Shown here: piece after piece, positions 8,558-16,361 of the stretch | Layout of the letters: each line of letters opens with the position of its first letter | Numbering within the stretch: the stretch's first letter is position 1 | Origin: DASRJW01 sp035649435 | GTDB taxonomy: Bacteria > Krumholzibacteriota > Krumholzibacteriia > G020349025 | Assembly: GCA_035649435.1 (NCBI GenBank) | Contig: DASRJO010000021.1 | Coordinates: forward strand, 1-30,162 | DNA length: 30,162 bases | Reading direction: 5' to 3' | The notes under the pieces: model-generated | Seen by the model: only the letters and a program-made list of their open reading frames with translations | Databases searched by the model: none | What the model was told of the DNA's origin: nothing | Program-made: the position numbers and the translations under genes

Positions 8558-9949
8558 ATGTTCGGCCGTGTCAAGCGCGTGCACTTCGTGGGCGTCGGCG
8601 GCATCGGCATGAGTGGCATCGCCGAGGTGCTGCTCAATCTCGATTTCACCGTGAGCGGCTCCGATATCAAGGAGTCCTCGGTGACGCGGCGGCTCGCGTC
8701 GCGCGGCGCACGCATCGCCATCGGTCACCGCGCGCAGAATCTCGAGGATGCGCAGGTGGTGGTGTATTCGTCCGCCGTCCGACCCGACAATCCGGAGCTC
8801 GTGGCGGCGCGCGAGCAGAAGCTGCCCGTGATTCCGCGCGCTGAAATGCTCGGCGAACTCATGCGTCTCAAGTTCGCCATCGCGGTCGCAGGTGCGCATG
8901 GCAAGACCACGACCACCTCGATGGTGGCGACATTGCTCGCCGAGGCTGGCTTGGATCCGACCATTGTCGTCGGGGGCAGGGTGCTCGCCCTCGGCACGCA
9001 TGCCATGCTCGGCGGGGGGCAGTATCTGGTGGCGGAGGCCGACGAGAGTGACGGCAGCTTCCTCAGGCTTCCGCCCACAATTGCAATTATTACAAACATC
9101 GACGCGGAACACCTCGACCATTACAAGAATATAGAAGCCATTCTCGATGCCTTCGTGCAGTTTGCCAACAAAGTGCCCTTCTACGGCAGCACCATCGTCT
9201 GCCTCGACGACCCGCTGGTGCAGTCCATCATCCCGCGGCTCGAGAAGCGCATCGTGACCTACGGCCTGGCGACGCAGGCGGACATCACCGGGCGCGTGCT
9301 CGCGACCGCCGATGGCGGGAGCCGCTTCGAGGTGAGTAGCCACGGGGTGCGGTTGGGAGAGGTGGCGCTCCGCATGCCCGGCGAGCACAACGTCTTGAAT
9401 GCGTTGGCGACGGTGGCATTGGCGCAGGAGCTCCAGATTCCGTTCGCCACCACCGCGAGCGGCCTGGCCGCTTTCCTTGGCGTGGCGCGGCGCTTCGAGA
9501 TCAAGGCCGTCGAGAACGAGGTCGTTTTCGTCGACGATTACGGGCATCATCCGACGGAGATCGCCGCCACCTTGCGCGCGGCCAAGCACAGTCACGGCCG
9601 CCGTTTGCTGGTGGTGTTCCAGCCGCATCGATACACCCGCACCCAGTTCCTACTCAACGAATTCGGCCGCGCCTTCTTCGATGCCGATTCGGTCTACGTC
9701 ATGGACATCTACGCCGCCTCCGAGGACCCCATTCCCGGGGTCGATTCGAGCCGCCTGGTGCAGGCCCTGCGTGAGCACGGCCACAAGCGCGCGTTCTACA
9801 TCGGGGACAAAGACCAATTGACCGACCAGGTGGCTTCGTCTATAGAGAAGGGGGACTTGGTGTTGACGCTGGGTGCTGGGGATGTCACGGCCTTGAACGA
9901 AGTGCTGGTGGAGAAGTACCGGCGTCGCATCGAGGCCGAGCCTGCCTAG
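8558..9949 (+). CDS. murC: UDP-MurNAc:L-alanine ligase MurC
   Basis: MurC adds L-alanine to UDP-MurNAc, the first Mur ligase step. The N-terminal UDP-binding loop GVGGIGMSG lies at about residues 11-20. The ATP loop GAHGKTTTTSM is near residue 112, ITNIDAEHLDHY follows, and the C-terminal domain has DDYGHHPTEI and VFQPHRYTRT. The 463-aa length is normal. An excellent ribosome binding site, AGAGGAGG, precedes ATG 8558, and the 12-nt gap after murG is the largest in this part of the cluster. A short stretch near 9076-9135 uses AT-rich codons unlike the rest of the gene. The next gene is ftsQ, without the usual murB and ddl between them. Confidence 0.97.
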   Translation: MFGRVKRVHFVGVGGIGMSGIAEVLLNLDFTVSGSDIKESSVTRRLASRGARIAIGHRAQNLEDAQVVVYSSAVRPDNPELVAAREQKLPVIPRAEMLGELMRLKFAIAVAGAHGKTTTTSMVATLLAEAGLDPTIVVGGRVLALGTHAMLGGGQYLVAEADESDGSFLRLPPTIAIITNIDAEHLDHYKNIEAILDAFVQFANKVPFYGSTIVCLDDPLVQSIIPRLEKRIVTYGLATQADITGRVLATADGGSRFEVSSHGVRLGEVALRMPGEHNVLNALATVALAQELQIPFATTASGLAAFLGVARRFEIKAVENEVVFVDDYGHHPTEIAATLRAAKHSHGRRLLVVFQPHRYTRTQFLLNEFGRAFFDADSVYVMDIYAASEDPIPGVDSSRLVQALREHGHKRAFYIGDKDQLTDQVASSIEKGDLVLTLGAGDVTALNEVLVEKYRRRIEAEPA

Positions 9950-9968
9950 ATCATGGTGCTGTGGACGT

Positions 9969-10742
9969 GTGGGGGCGGAGCGGGTGGTGCGCCGACGAAT
10001 CGACGGAAGACCGCGGTATTCCTCTCCGGGCACGAGTGTGCAAGCGGTGCCGCTCGTGCGCGCGGCCTGCGGGATGGGGATTGCCACGAGCGCGATCCTG
10101 CTCCTCGTGCTCTCGCCTGCGTTCACAGTCCAAGACGTGGCATGGACGGGCAATCTGCGCCCGGGGAAGTCGGTCTCGGCCGCGGTCGAGAAGGCCAGTC
10201 TCGGCCATGCACTTGCTCTCCTGCCCGAATCGCGCTTGCGTGCCCTCCTGCGTCTGTCCCCTGAAGAAGTTCGGGTCGAGTTCGTGCGCCACTGGCCGCG
10301 CAGCCTCGAAGTCAGAGTGTGGCCGCGCCGCGCCGCGTTCGTCGACGCCGAGGGCACGGCATTCGACGGGGAAGGTCGCACCCTCGAGGCGCGCCATGCC
10401 CTGCCCGGCGTGACGCGCATCCAGGGATTCGCGCGCGCGGAGGATGGCCAGCTGGAACCGGCCGATGCCAGGCTGTTGCAGCAACTCCGTCGTGGGCTCG
10501 GCAAGGCGGCGTTCGCGATCTCACGCATCGAGCGCCGCGGCGACGACGTGCTCCTGCACGTCGAGCAGCCCAAGGCGAAGATCCTGTTGTCCGTCACCGA
10601 TCTCGCGGCGGGGTTGCGCAAGTTGGCCATGCTCGAGGCGACGCTCTCATCCGAGTCGCTGCCCGCGCGCATCGATCTGCGCTTTCGCGACCAGATCGTC
10701 ACGACGCCGCGGCAAGGGGAGGCCACAGGTGGCCGTAGCTAG
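9969..10742 (+). CDS. ftsQ: cell division protein FtsQ/DivIB
   Basis: This is a probable FtsQ, the bitopic divisome scaffold linking cytoplasmic and periplasmic division proteins. The 257-aa frame has a basic N-terminus and one hydrophobic segment at about residues 33-51. A POTRA-like start (FTVQDVAWTGN) follows right after the membrane, as in FtsQ. A segment with VRVWPRRAAFVDAEG resembles the beta domain entry seen in FtsQ. Sequence divergence is high, so the call rests on topology plus position between murC and ftsA. GTG 9969 is the first plausible start but lacks a ribosome binding site. GTG 9987 has GCGGAG six bases upstream and may be correct. The 3' end overlaps ftsA by 14 nt. Confidence 0.83.
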   Translation: MGAERVVRRRIDGRPRYSSPGTSVQAVPLVRAACGMGIATSAILLLVLSPAFTVQDVAWTGNLRPGKSVSAAVEKASLGHALALLPESRLRALLRLSPEEVRVEFVRHWPRSLEVRVWPRRAAFVDAEGTAFDGEGRTLEARHALPGVTRIQGFARAEDGQLEPADARLLQQLRRGLGKAAFAISRIERRGDDVLLHVEQPKAKILLSVTDLAAGLRKLAMLEATLSSESLPARIDLRFRDQIVTTPRQGEATGGRS

Positions 10743-12066
10743 AGCGAGCGATCCTCGCAGTCTGATGCTCGTCGATCTCGGGTCGCGCACCGTGCGCGCC
10801 TTGGTCGCGGTGGCGACCGACACCGGTCTGCACCCGCGCGCCGCCGCGTCGCGGCCGTACACCGCTGGACACGACGGCGTCCCGGTCGATCGGGCGCTGG
10901 CGCGCGCGCAATTGCATGCAGTCATGCACGAGGCGGAGCAACAGGCTGGGGTGTCGGTGCGGCGCGTCATCGTCGGGCTCGGTGGAACGGCACTCGGGAT
11001 GGTGCGCTCGAGCGGCAGCCTGGAGCTGCAGATGCCGGTGGCGTTGCGCGCGGCGCATTTGGAGCGCGCGCTGGAAGCAGCCGCCTGCATCGGCCTGCCG
11101 CCGGATCGCGAGGTGCTGCACGTGCTGCCGACGCACTATCGCGTCGACGGCGCGCGGGTGTCGCGCCCGCCTCTCGGCATGCGGGCGCAGCGCTTGGTTG
11201 CCGAGTGCGCCGTGATCACGGCGTCGCGCTTGGCGCTCGACAATCTGGAGCGGATCACGAGCGACCTCGATCGGGAGTTGGTGGATGTTGCCGCCGAACC
11301 GCTCGTCACCGCCGGAGTTCTCCTCGGGCCGGACGATCGCAAGCGCGGCGCGCTGCTGCTGGATGTGGGCGCCGATCGCATCGGCGCGGTCCTCTACCGC
11401 GATCATGTCCTGCAGGCGCTCGTGTGCCTCGGGGTCGGTGCGGGCCACATCACGCGCGACATGGCGTACGCGCTGCAGCTCGATTTCGCCGCGGCCGAGG
11501 AGCTGAAGCACCGCTTCGCGGTCGCCTCGCAAGCCGCGGTGACCCCGGACCTCGAAACGACCTTGGAGTCAGGGGGAGTGCGCGCGCGATTGAGTCAGAC
11601 GGCTCTAGCGCGCGTCGTCGAACCGCGCTTGCGCGAGCTCTTGGGAATGGTGGCGGAGGAGCTGCGCGAGGCACGCGTCCTCTCCCCTGGGGATCGCGTC
11701 GTTCTCGGCGGCGGTGGTGCGCGCATGCGCGGCATCGTCGAAGTGGCGGAGGACGTGTTCGGCCTGCCGGCACGACTCGCCGAAGAAGCCAGCGCCGCGG
11801 GAACCGCCGCCATTGGCGACGCCAGTGCGACGGTGCTCGGACTGCTGGATTACGCCTCGCGTTGCGGTGCACATGCCGCATCGCGTGGCCCGACGTGGCA
11901 CGGCGCCGTGCAGCGTCTGCGCCAGGTGTTCGGGGCGGGGGGGGCGCGCCGCGACGTCGGCGCGTGCTCGCCGGCGCGAGCCGTATTCGAAGCCGCCGCC
12001 CATGAGGGCGGCCACGTGCCCCAAAGGGTTGGGGTGGATCTGGAGGTTGGCGATGTTCGAGTTTGA
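10729..12066 (+). CDS. ftsA: cell division protein FtsA, divergent actin-like membrane anchor of FtsZ
   Basis: FtsA is an actin-fold protein that tethers FtsZ to the membrane. GTG 10729 is chosen because AGGGGAGG at 10715-10722 lies six bases upstream; it gives 445 aa. Visible parts are phosphate-1 (LVDLGSRTVRALV, residues 14-26), the 1C domain from about 80 to 165, GVGAGHITRDMAYAL (235-249) and the adenosine motif VVLGGGGARMRG (324-335). The phosphate-2 loop, normally DxGGGTT, reads DVGADRIG at 212-219 and is degenerate. An amphipathic stretch at 390-402 (WHGAVQRLRQVFG) looks like the membrane-targeting helix, but about 43 further residues follow it, whereas the helix normally ends the protein. 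A run of eight G at 11937-11944 lies right after that helix. The 3' end overlaps ftsZ by 14 nt. Confidence 0.9.
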   Translation: MAVARASDPRSLMLVDLGSRTVRALVAVATDTGLHPRAAASRPYTAGHDGVPVDRALARAQLHAVMHEAEQQAGVSVRRVIVGLGGTALGMVRSSGSLELQMPVALRAAHLERALEAAACIGLPPDREVLHVLPTHYRVDGARVSRPPLGMRAQRLVAECAVITASRLALDNLERITSDLDRELVDVAAEPLVTAGVLLGPDDRKRGALLLDVGADRIGAVLYRDHVLQALVCLGVGAGHITRDMAYALQLDFAAAEELKHRFAVASQAAVTPDLETTLESGGVRARLSQTALARVVEPRLRELLGMVAEELREARVLSPGDRVVLGGGGARMRGIVEVAEDVFGLPARLAEEASAAGTAAIGDASATVLGLLDYASRCGAHAASRGPTWHGAVQRLRQVFGAGGARRDVGACSPARAVFEAAAHEGGHVPQRVGVDLEVGDVRV

Positions 12067-13486
12067 ACGCGAATGTGAGAACCTGGCCCGCATCACGGTC
12101 ATCGGGGTCGGGGGCGCCGGGGGTAACGCGATCAACCGCATGATTGCGCATGGACTCAGCGGCGTTGAGTTCCTCGCGATCAACACCGACGCGCAAGCGC
12201 TCAAACTGTCGCGCGCCACACAGCGCATCCAAGTCGGCTCGAAGCTCACCAAAGGCCTGGGCTCCGGCGGCATTCCCGACGTCGGGCGCCAAGCGGTCGA
12301 GGAAGACGAAGCGCTGATCATCGATTCGCTCAAGGGTTCCGACATGGTCTTCGTCACAGCGGGCATGGGCGGCGGGACCGGCACGGGCGGCGCACCGCTG
12401 GTGGCGCGCATCGCGCGCGAGCTGGGTGCGCTCACCGTCGCCATCGTCAGCCGGCCTTTCAGCTTCGAAGGCAAACGTCGCAACAACTCGGCGAACGAAG
12501 GCATCAAGGCGCTCAAGGAAGCCGTCGATACGCTCATCGTCATTCCCAACGAGAAACTGCTGCAGATCGTCGGCACCGAAACCCCGCTCGTCACCGCTTT
12601 CTCGATGGCGGACGACGTGCTGCTGCAGGCGACGCGCGGGATCAGCGATCTGATCACGATCCCCGGCCTGGTCAATCTCGACTTCGCCGACGTCAAGACG
12701 ATCATGGCCAACATGGGTGATGCGCTCATGGGCACCGGAACGGCGGAAGGGCCCGATCGCGCCGCGCTGGCGACACGGCAAGCCATCTCGAGCCCGCTGC
12801 TCGACGACGTCGATATCCACGGCGCGCGCGGTGTGCTGGTCAACATCACCGGCGGCCACGGCATGACGTTGCACGAGGTGAGCGAGGCGACCTCGTTGGT
12901 GCAGGAGGCGGTCGGCGACGAGGCCAACATCATCTTTGGCGCCGTCGTCGACGAGGGCAACGATTCCGAATTCCGTGTCACCGTCATCGCCACCGGGTTC
13001 GGCAGCGAGCGCACTTCGGCGGCCGTGTCGCGTGATTTCGTCCAGCGCACCGAGCCGGTGAAGGTGCGTCCAGCACCCCCCTGGGCGGAGCGTCCCGCCG
13101 CGCGCGTCACGCGCTTGCCGCTGCCCGGGAATGCCGCCGCAGCGGATGGCGAGGCTGCGCGCGCATCCAACGTCGCCCCGCCGCACGCGGTGCGAGGCGG
13201 CGCGCTGCATGGACCTGCCGCACTGTTGGCGCCGGCCTCGTTGCATCACGAACCGGCGGTACACGCCGACGCGCGTGGCCTGACGAGCGCGGAAAGCCCT
13301 GTCCTGGGCTTGGCGCTGCAGGTCGAAGAAGCGGTGACGCCGCCACAGACGTCGCTCGGTGCGCCGCTCGCGGAGTCGGTGCGTGCGCCCGAGTTGCCGC
13401 ATCTCCTGTTGCCGAGGACCGAGCTGCGGAGCTGGAATGCCGACGACCTGGACGTCCCGGCCTTCTTGCGCCGCCAGATGGATTGA
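12053..13486 (+). CDS. ftsZ: cell division GTPase FtsZ
   Basis: FtsZ is the tubulin homologue that polymerises into the cytokinetic ring. ATG 12053 is chosen over the longer open frame because GGAGG at 12042-12046 precedes it and MFEF is a normal FtsZ start; this gives 477 aa. GVGGAGGNA lies near residue 18, the tubulin signature GGGTGTGG is at about 106-113, and NNSANEGI and the T7 loop region NLDFADVKTIM follow. The globular core ends near residue 320. A variable linker of about 140 residues, rich in Ala, Pro and His, leads to the conserved C-terminal peptide DLDVPAFLRRQMD that binds FtsA and other partners. The linker is on the long side for the family. Confidence 0.98.
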   Translation: MFEFERECENLARITVIGVGGAGGNAINRMIAHGLSGVEFLAINTDAQALKLSRATQRIQVGSKLTKGLGSGGIPDVGRQAVEEDEALIIDSLKGSDMVFVTAGMGGGTGTGGAPLVARIARELGALTVAIVSRPFSFEGKRRNNSANEGIKALKEAVDTLIVIPNEKLLQIVGTETPLVTAFSMADDVLLQATRGISDLITIPGLVNLDFADVKTIMANMGDALMGTGTAEGPDRAALATRQAISSPLLDDVDIHGARGVLVNITGGHGMTLHEVSEATSLVQEAVGDEANIIFGAVVDEGNDSEFRVTVIATGFGSERTSAAVSRDFVQRTEPVKVRPAPPWAERPAARVTRLPLPGNAAAADGEAARASNVAPPHAVRGGALHGPAALLAPASLHHEPAVHADARGLTSAESPVLGLALQVEEAVTPPQTSLGAPLAESVRAPELPHLLLPRTELRSWNADDLDVPAFLRRQMD

Positions 13487-13497
13487 CGCCGTTGTAA

Positions 13498-13520
13498 GAG
13501 TCGAAACGACTCGAGTCGTT
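13498..13520. repeat. overlapping inverted repeats downstream of ftsZ
   Basis: In the 48-nt gap after ftsZ, GAGTCG (13498-13503), CGACTC (13507-13512) and GAGTCG (13513-13518) follow each other. The first two can form a 6-bp hairpin with an AAA loop. The last two form a perfect 16-bp palindrome, AACGACTCGAGTCGTT, at 13505-13520. No T-run follows, so an intrinsic terminator is not obvious. It could be an attenuating hairpin, a processing site or a protein-binding site. Confidence 0.55.
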
Positions 13521-13534
13521 GCCGGTGGGAGGCA

Positions 13535-14122
13535 ATGTCCTTCTTCAGGCGCTTGTTCGGGGGCGAGTCGAGCGCGCACTATCGGACCGGCATGCGCGCC
13601 TTCGACGCCGGGGAATACGAGCGGGCTTTGCAGTCGTTCCAGCACGCGCTGGATGCAAACACACCGCGCTGTGATCCCATCGCCCATCTCGCCGCCTTCT
13701 ATGCCGCCGAGGCCGCGCTGCACCTGGGGCGGCGGGCTCTGCAGGCCGGGGATGCGGCGACGGCTTTGCGCTGGCTCGAGCCGGCGCTCGGCGGCACGGC
13801 CGTGTCACCCGCGATGCTCGAGGTGGCGGCGCTCGCCTACCTCGAAACCGGGGACACGGACGCGGCGCTCGCTTGTCTGCAGCCGTTGCTCCGCGTCGAT
13901 CCGCTGCGGCTCGAGGCGCACTGGATGGCGGCCCTCGTGCACCACGAACTTGGCGACGCGATGCGCGCCGCACAGCACTTGCACGCCGTGCGTGCGCAGG
14001 CGGTCTCGTCCAAGCTCTCGCCGCGCCTGTATCGCATCCTCGAAGCGCGCGCGCCGACGTTCCCCGACCTCGCCGAACTGCTGCGCGATTTCGTCCCCAG
14101 CCCGCAATCTTCCGGAGTCTGA
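13535..14122 (+). CDS. small TPR-repeat protein
   Basis: This 195-aa protein of unknown specific function has helical TPR-like repeats. One is HYRTGMRAFDAGEYERALQ from about residue 15, and further pairs include AALAYLETGDTDAALACLQ and AALVHHELGDAMRAAQHLH. TPR repeats mediate protein-protein contacts. There is no signal peptide or membrane segment, so it is probably cytoplasmic. The N-terminus MSFFRRLFGG is amphipathic and could touch the membrane. ATG 13535 is preceded by GGGAGG at 13527-13532 with unusually short spacing. It follows ftsZ after a palindromic gap, so a link to division is possible but unproven. Confidence 0.8.
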   Translation: MSFFRRLFGGESSAHYRTGMRAFDAGEYERALQSFQHALDANTPRCDPIAHLAAFYAAEAALHLGRRALQAGDAATALRWLEPALGGTAVSPAMLEVAALAYLETGDTDAALACLQPLLRVDPLRLEAHWMAALVHHELGDAMRAAQHLHAVRAQAVSSKLSPRLYRILEARAPTFPDLAELLRDFVPSPQSSGV

Positions 14123-14176
14123 ACGCGCTCGGCGGCGGAGCCGGCCTCCGGTTCGTCGCGGCCACACCCTTCCTGC

Positions 14177-14188
14177 TACGATCGAATC
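14177..14188 (+). promoter_or_regulatory. leaderless-type -10 element of recG
   Basis: TACGAT at 14177-14182 lies exactly six bases before the recG ATG, and no Shine-Dalgarno sequence is present. A TANNNT box at this distance is the known signature of leaderless transcripts. No good -35 box is visible. uvrB shows the same arrangement. Confidence 0.45.
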
Positions 14189-16261
14189 ATGGCAGCGCGA
14201 CTCGATGATCCTTGCCGATACCTCAAGGGTGTCGGCCCGCGGCGGGCGGATGCCCTGGAGAAGCTCGGCGTCCGCACCGCCGAGGAGCTGTTGCTGCACG
14301 CCCCACGCCAGTATTTCGACCGCACGCACGTGCAGCCGATCGCGACCTTGCAAGCGGACACCGATGCGTGTGTGCGGGTGCAGGTGGAGAGTCTGCACGC
14401 ACGGCCGTCCTGGGGGGGGCGAGGACGCGTCGTCGCCACCGTGTGCGACGACAGCGGCCGTTTGCGCGTCACCTGGTACACGCCCTGGGTGCGCGAGGTG
14501 CTGCAGCCGGGCCATCGACTCGTGCTCGCCGGGCACGTGGTCCGCAGTCGCAGCCGGCTCGAAATGCGCCAGCCGGAATTCGAACGCGCCGATGACGAGG
14601 CGCAGGAGCTGGTGCACGCGGCGCGCATCGTGCCGTTCTATCCGCTGGTGCGCGGCGTCTCGCAGAAGTGGCTGCGCACGCTCATGCGCCGCACCCTCGA
14701 CACGCACCTCGAACACGTGCAGGAAATCCTGCCCGACACTGTGCGCGGTGATCTGCCCACACGCGGCGCCGCGCTCGCGGCGCTGCACTTCCCGGAAGAT
14801 GCCGAGGCCGCCGGGAGAGCTCTCCGGCGCTTCAAGTTCGAGGAATTATTCTTGCTCGAGGTGGTGCTGGCGCGCCGGCGGCGGCGGGCGCGCGAGTCGA
14901 GCCCGGGTCCGGCGATGCAGCGCGAGCGCTCACGACACGAGCGCTATCTCGAGCAGCTGCCGTTCACCCTCACCGGGGCGCAAGCGCGCGTCTTGGACGA
15001 GATCCTGCAGGACATGACCTCGGGCCGCTGCATGCAACGGCTCGTCCAGGGCGACGTCGGCTCGGGCAAGACGGTGCTCGCCGCCGCCGCATTGTTGTGC
15101 GCCGCGGGCAACGGCACTCAGGCCGCGCTGATGGCGCCGACGGAGGTCCTGGCCCTGCAGCACGCCGAACGGCTGCTACCGGCATTCACCGCGCTCGAGG
15201 TGCGCATGGACGTGCTCGTGGGCTCGCGCAGCGACGCGGACAAGCAGCGCGTGCGCGGACGGGTCGCGAGCGGTGACCTGGATGTCGTCGTCGGCACGCA
15301 CGCGCTGATTCAAGAAGACGTGCGTTGGCAGCGTCTGGGATTGGCGGTGGTCGACGAGCAGCATCGCTTCGGCGTGTTGCAGCGCATGCGGCTGCAGCAG
15401 GACGGCGGTGGCCGCCCGCACGTCCTGGTGTTGTCGGCGACGCCGATTCCGCGCAGCCTCGCCCTCACGCTCTTCGGCGATCTGGACGTGTCCTCGCTGG
15501 ACGAGAAACCACCGGGGCGACAAACGGTGCAGACGCGGCTGGTGCCGCCGCACCGCCGCGCCGACATGCTGCGCTTCGTGCGTACCGAGCTGCAAGCCGG
15601 CCGGCAGGGCTTCATGGTCTATCCGCTCGTCGAGGAGAGCGACAAGATCGCGCTGCGCGCCGCGAGCGAGGAATTCGAGCGCTTGCGTGCCGGAGCCTTG
15701 GCGGGACTGCGCATCGGACTGCTGCACGGACGGCTGCGCGCGGCAGAGAAAGAAACACTGCTGCACGCATTCCGGCGCGGTGAGGTGAGTCTGCTCGTCA
15801 GCACCACGGTCGTCGAGGTCGGGATCGACGTCGCCACCGCAGATCTCATGATCATCCATCATCCGGACCGCTTCGGCCTGTCGCAGTTGCACCAGCTGCG
15901 CGGACGCGTCGGCCGCGGCGGCAACCCCGCTTGGTGCTTCCTGTTGCAGGAGCGCAACAGCAGCGAAGAGAGCTTGGAACGCTTGCGTGCTTTCGCGCGC
16001 ACCGAGGACGGCTTCGCCATTGCCGCGCTCGATCTGGCGCTGCGCGGGCCGGGAGATTTCGTCGGCACGCGCCAACACGGCCTGCCGACGCTGCGCTTCG
16101 CCGATCTGGCGCAGGACCTCGAAGTGCTGGACCGCGCCCGCCACGCCGCTTTCGCCCTCATCGATCTCGATCCCGAGCTCGCGCTGGAGGAGCACCGGGC
16201 GATGCGCGAACATTTGGACACGCACTACCGGATGCAGGAAGCGCTGGCGGCCGTCGGTTGA
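14189..16261 (+). CDS. recG: ATP-dependent DNA helicase RecG
   Basis: RecG is a superfamily 2 helicase that remodels stalled replication forks and branch-migrates Holliday junctions. The 690-aa length is normal. The N-terminus YLKGVGPRRADALEKLGV is the HhH-like start of the family, followed by the OB-fold wedge domain (about 60-150). Walker A GDVGSGKT is at 288-295, the DEQH box at 389-392, then SATPIPRSLALT, and a C-terminal helicase domain with TTVVEVGIDV and the QLRGRVGRG motif. It starts at ATG 14189 with no Shine-Dalgarno and a -10-like TACGAT just upstream, so its mRNA may be leaderless. A 66-nt gap separates it from the TPR gene. Confidence 0.97.
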   Translation: MAARLDDPCRYLKGVGPRRADALEKLGVRTAEELLLHAPRQYFDRTHVQPIATLQADTDACVRVQVESLHARPSWGGRGRVVATVCDDSGRLRVTWYTPWVREVLQPGHRLVLAGHVVRSRSRLEMRQPEFERADDEAQELVHAARIVPFYPLVRGVSQKWLRTLMRRTLDTHLEHVQEILPDTVRGDLPTRGAALAALHFPEDAEAAGRALRRFKFEELFLLEVVLARRRRRARESSPGPAMQRERSRHERYLEQLPFTLTGAQARVLDEILQDMTSGRCMQRLVQGDVGSGKTVLAAAALLCAAGNGTQAALMAPTEVLALQHAERLLPAFTALEVRMDVLVGSRSDADKQRVRGRVASGDLDVVVGTHALIQEDVRWQRLGLAVVDEQHRFGVLQRMRLQQDGGGRPHVLVLSATPIPRSLALTLFGDLDVSSLDEKPPGRQTVQTRLVPPHRRADMLRFVRTELQAGRQGFMVYPLVEESDKIALRAASEEFERLRAGALAGLRIGLLHGRLRAAEKETLLHAFRRGEVSLLVSTTVVEVGIDVATADLMIIHHPDRFGLSQLHQLRGRVGRGGNPAWCFLLQERNSSEESLERLRAFARTEDGFAIAALDLALRGPGDFVGTRQHGLPTLRFADLAQDLEVLDRARHAAFALIDLDPELALEEHRAMREHLDTHYRMQEALAAVG

Positions 16262-16361
16262 TCGATCCACCCATGGCCTGAATGTTGCGTGCCTCGGCGG
16301 CGCGCGCAAAATGGCGCGGTGGCTGGCGACGCCTGGATCGCGCCGCCTGGAGGATGCTGCG

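Noticed and set aside
11450..13723. A 757-codon open frame on the minus strand opposite ftsA and ftsZ
   Set aside because: It spans two well-supported genes and has shadow-type composition.
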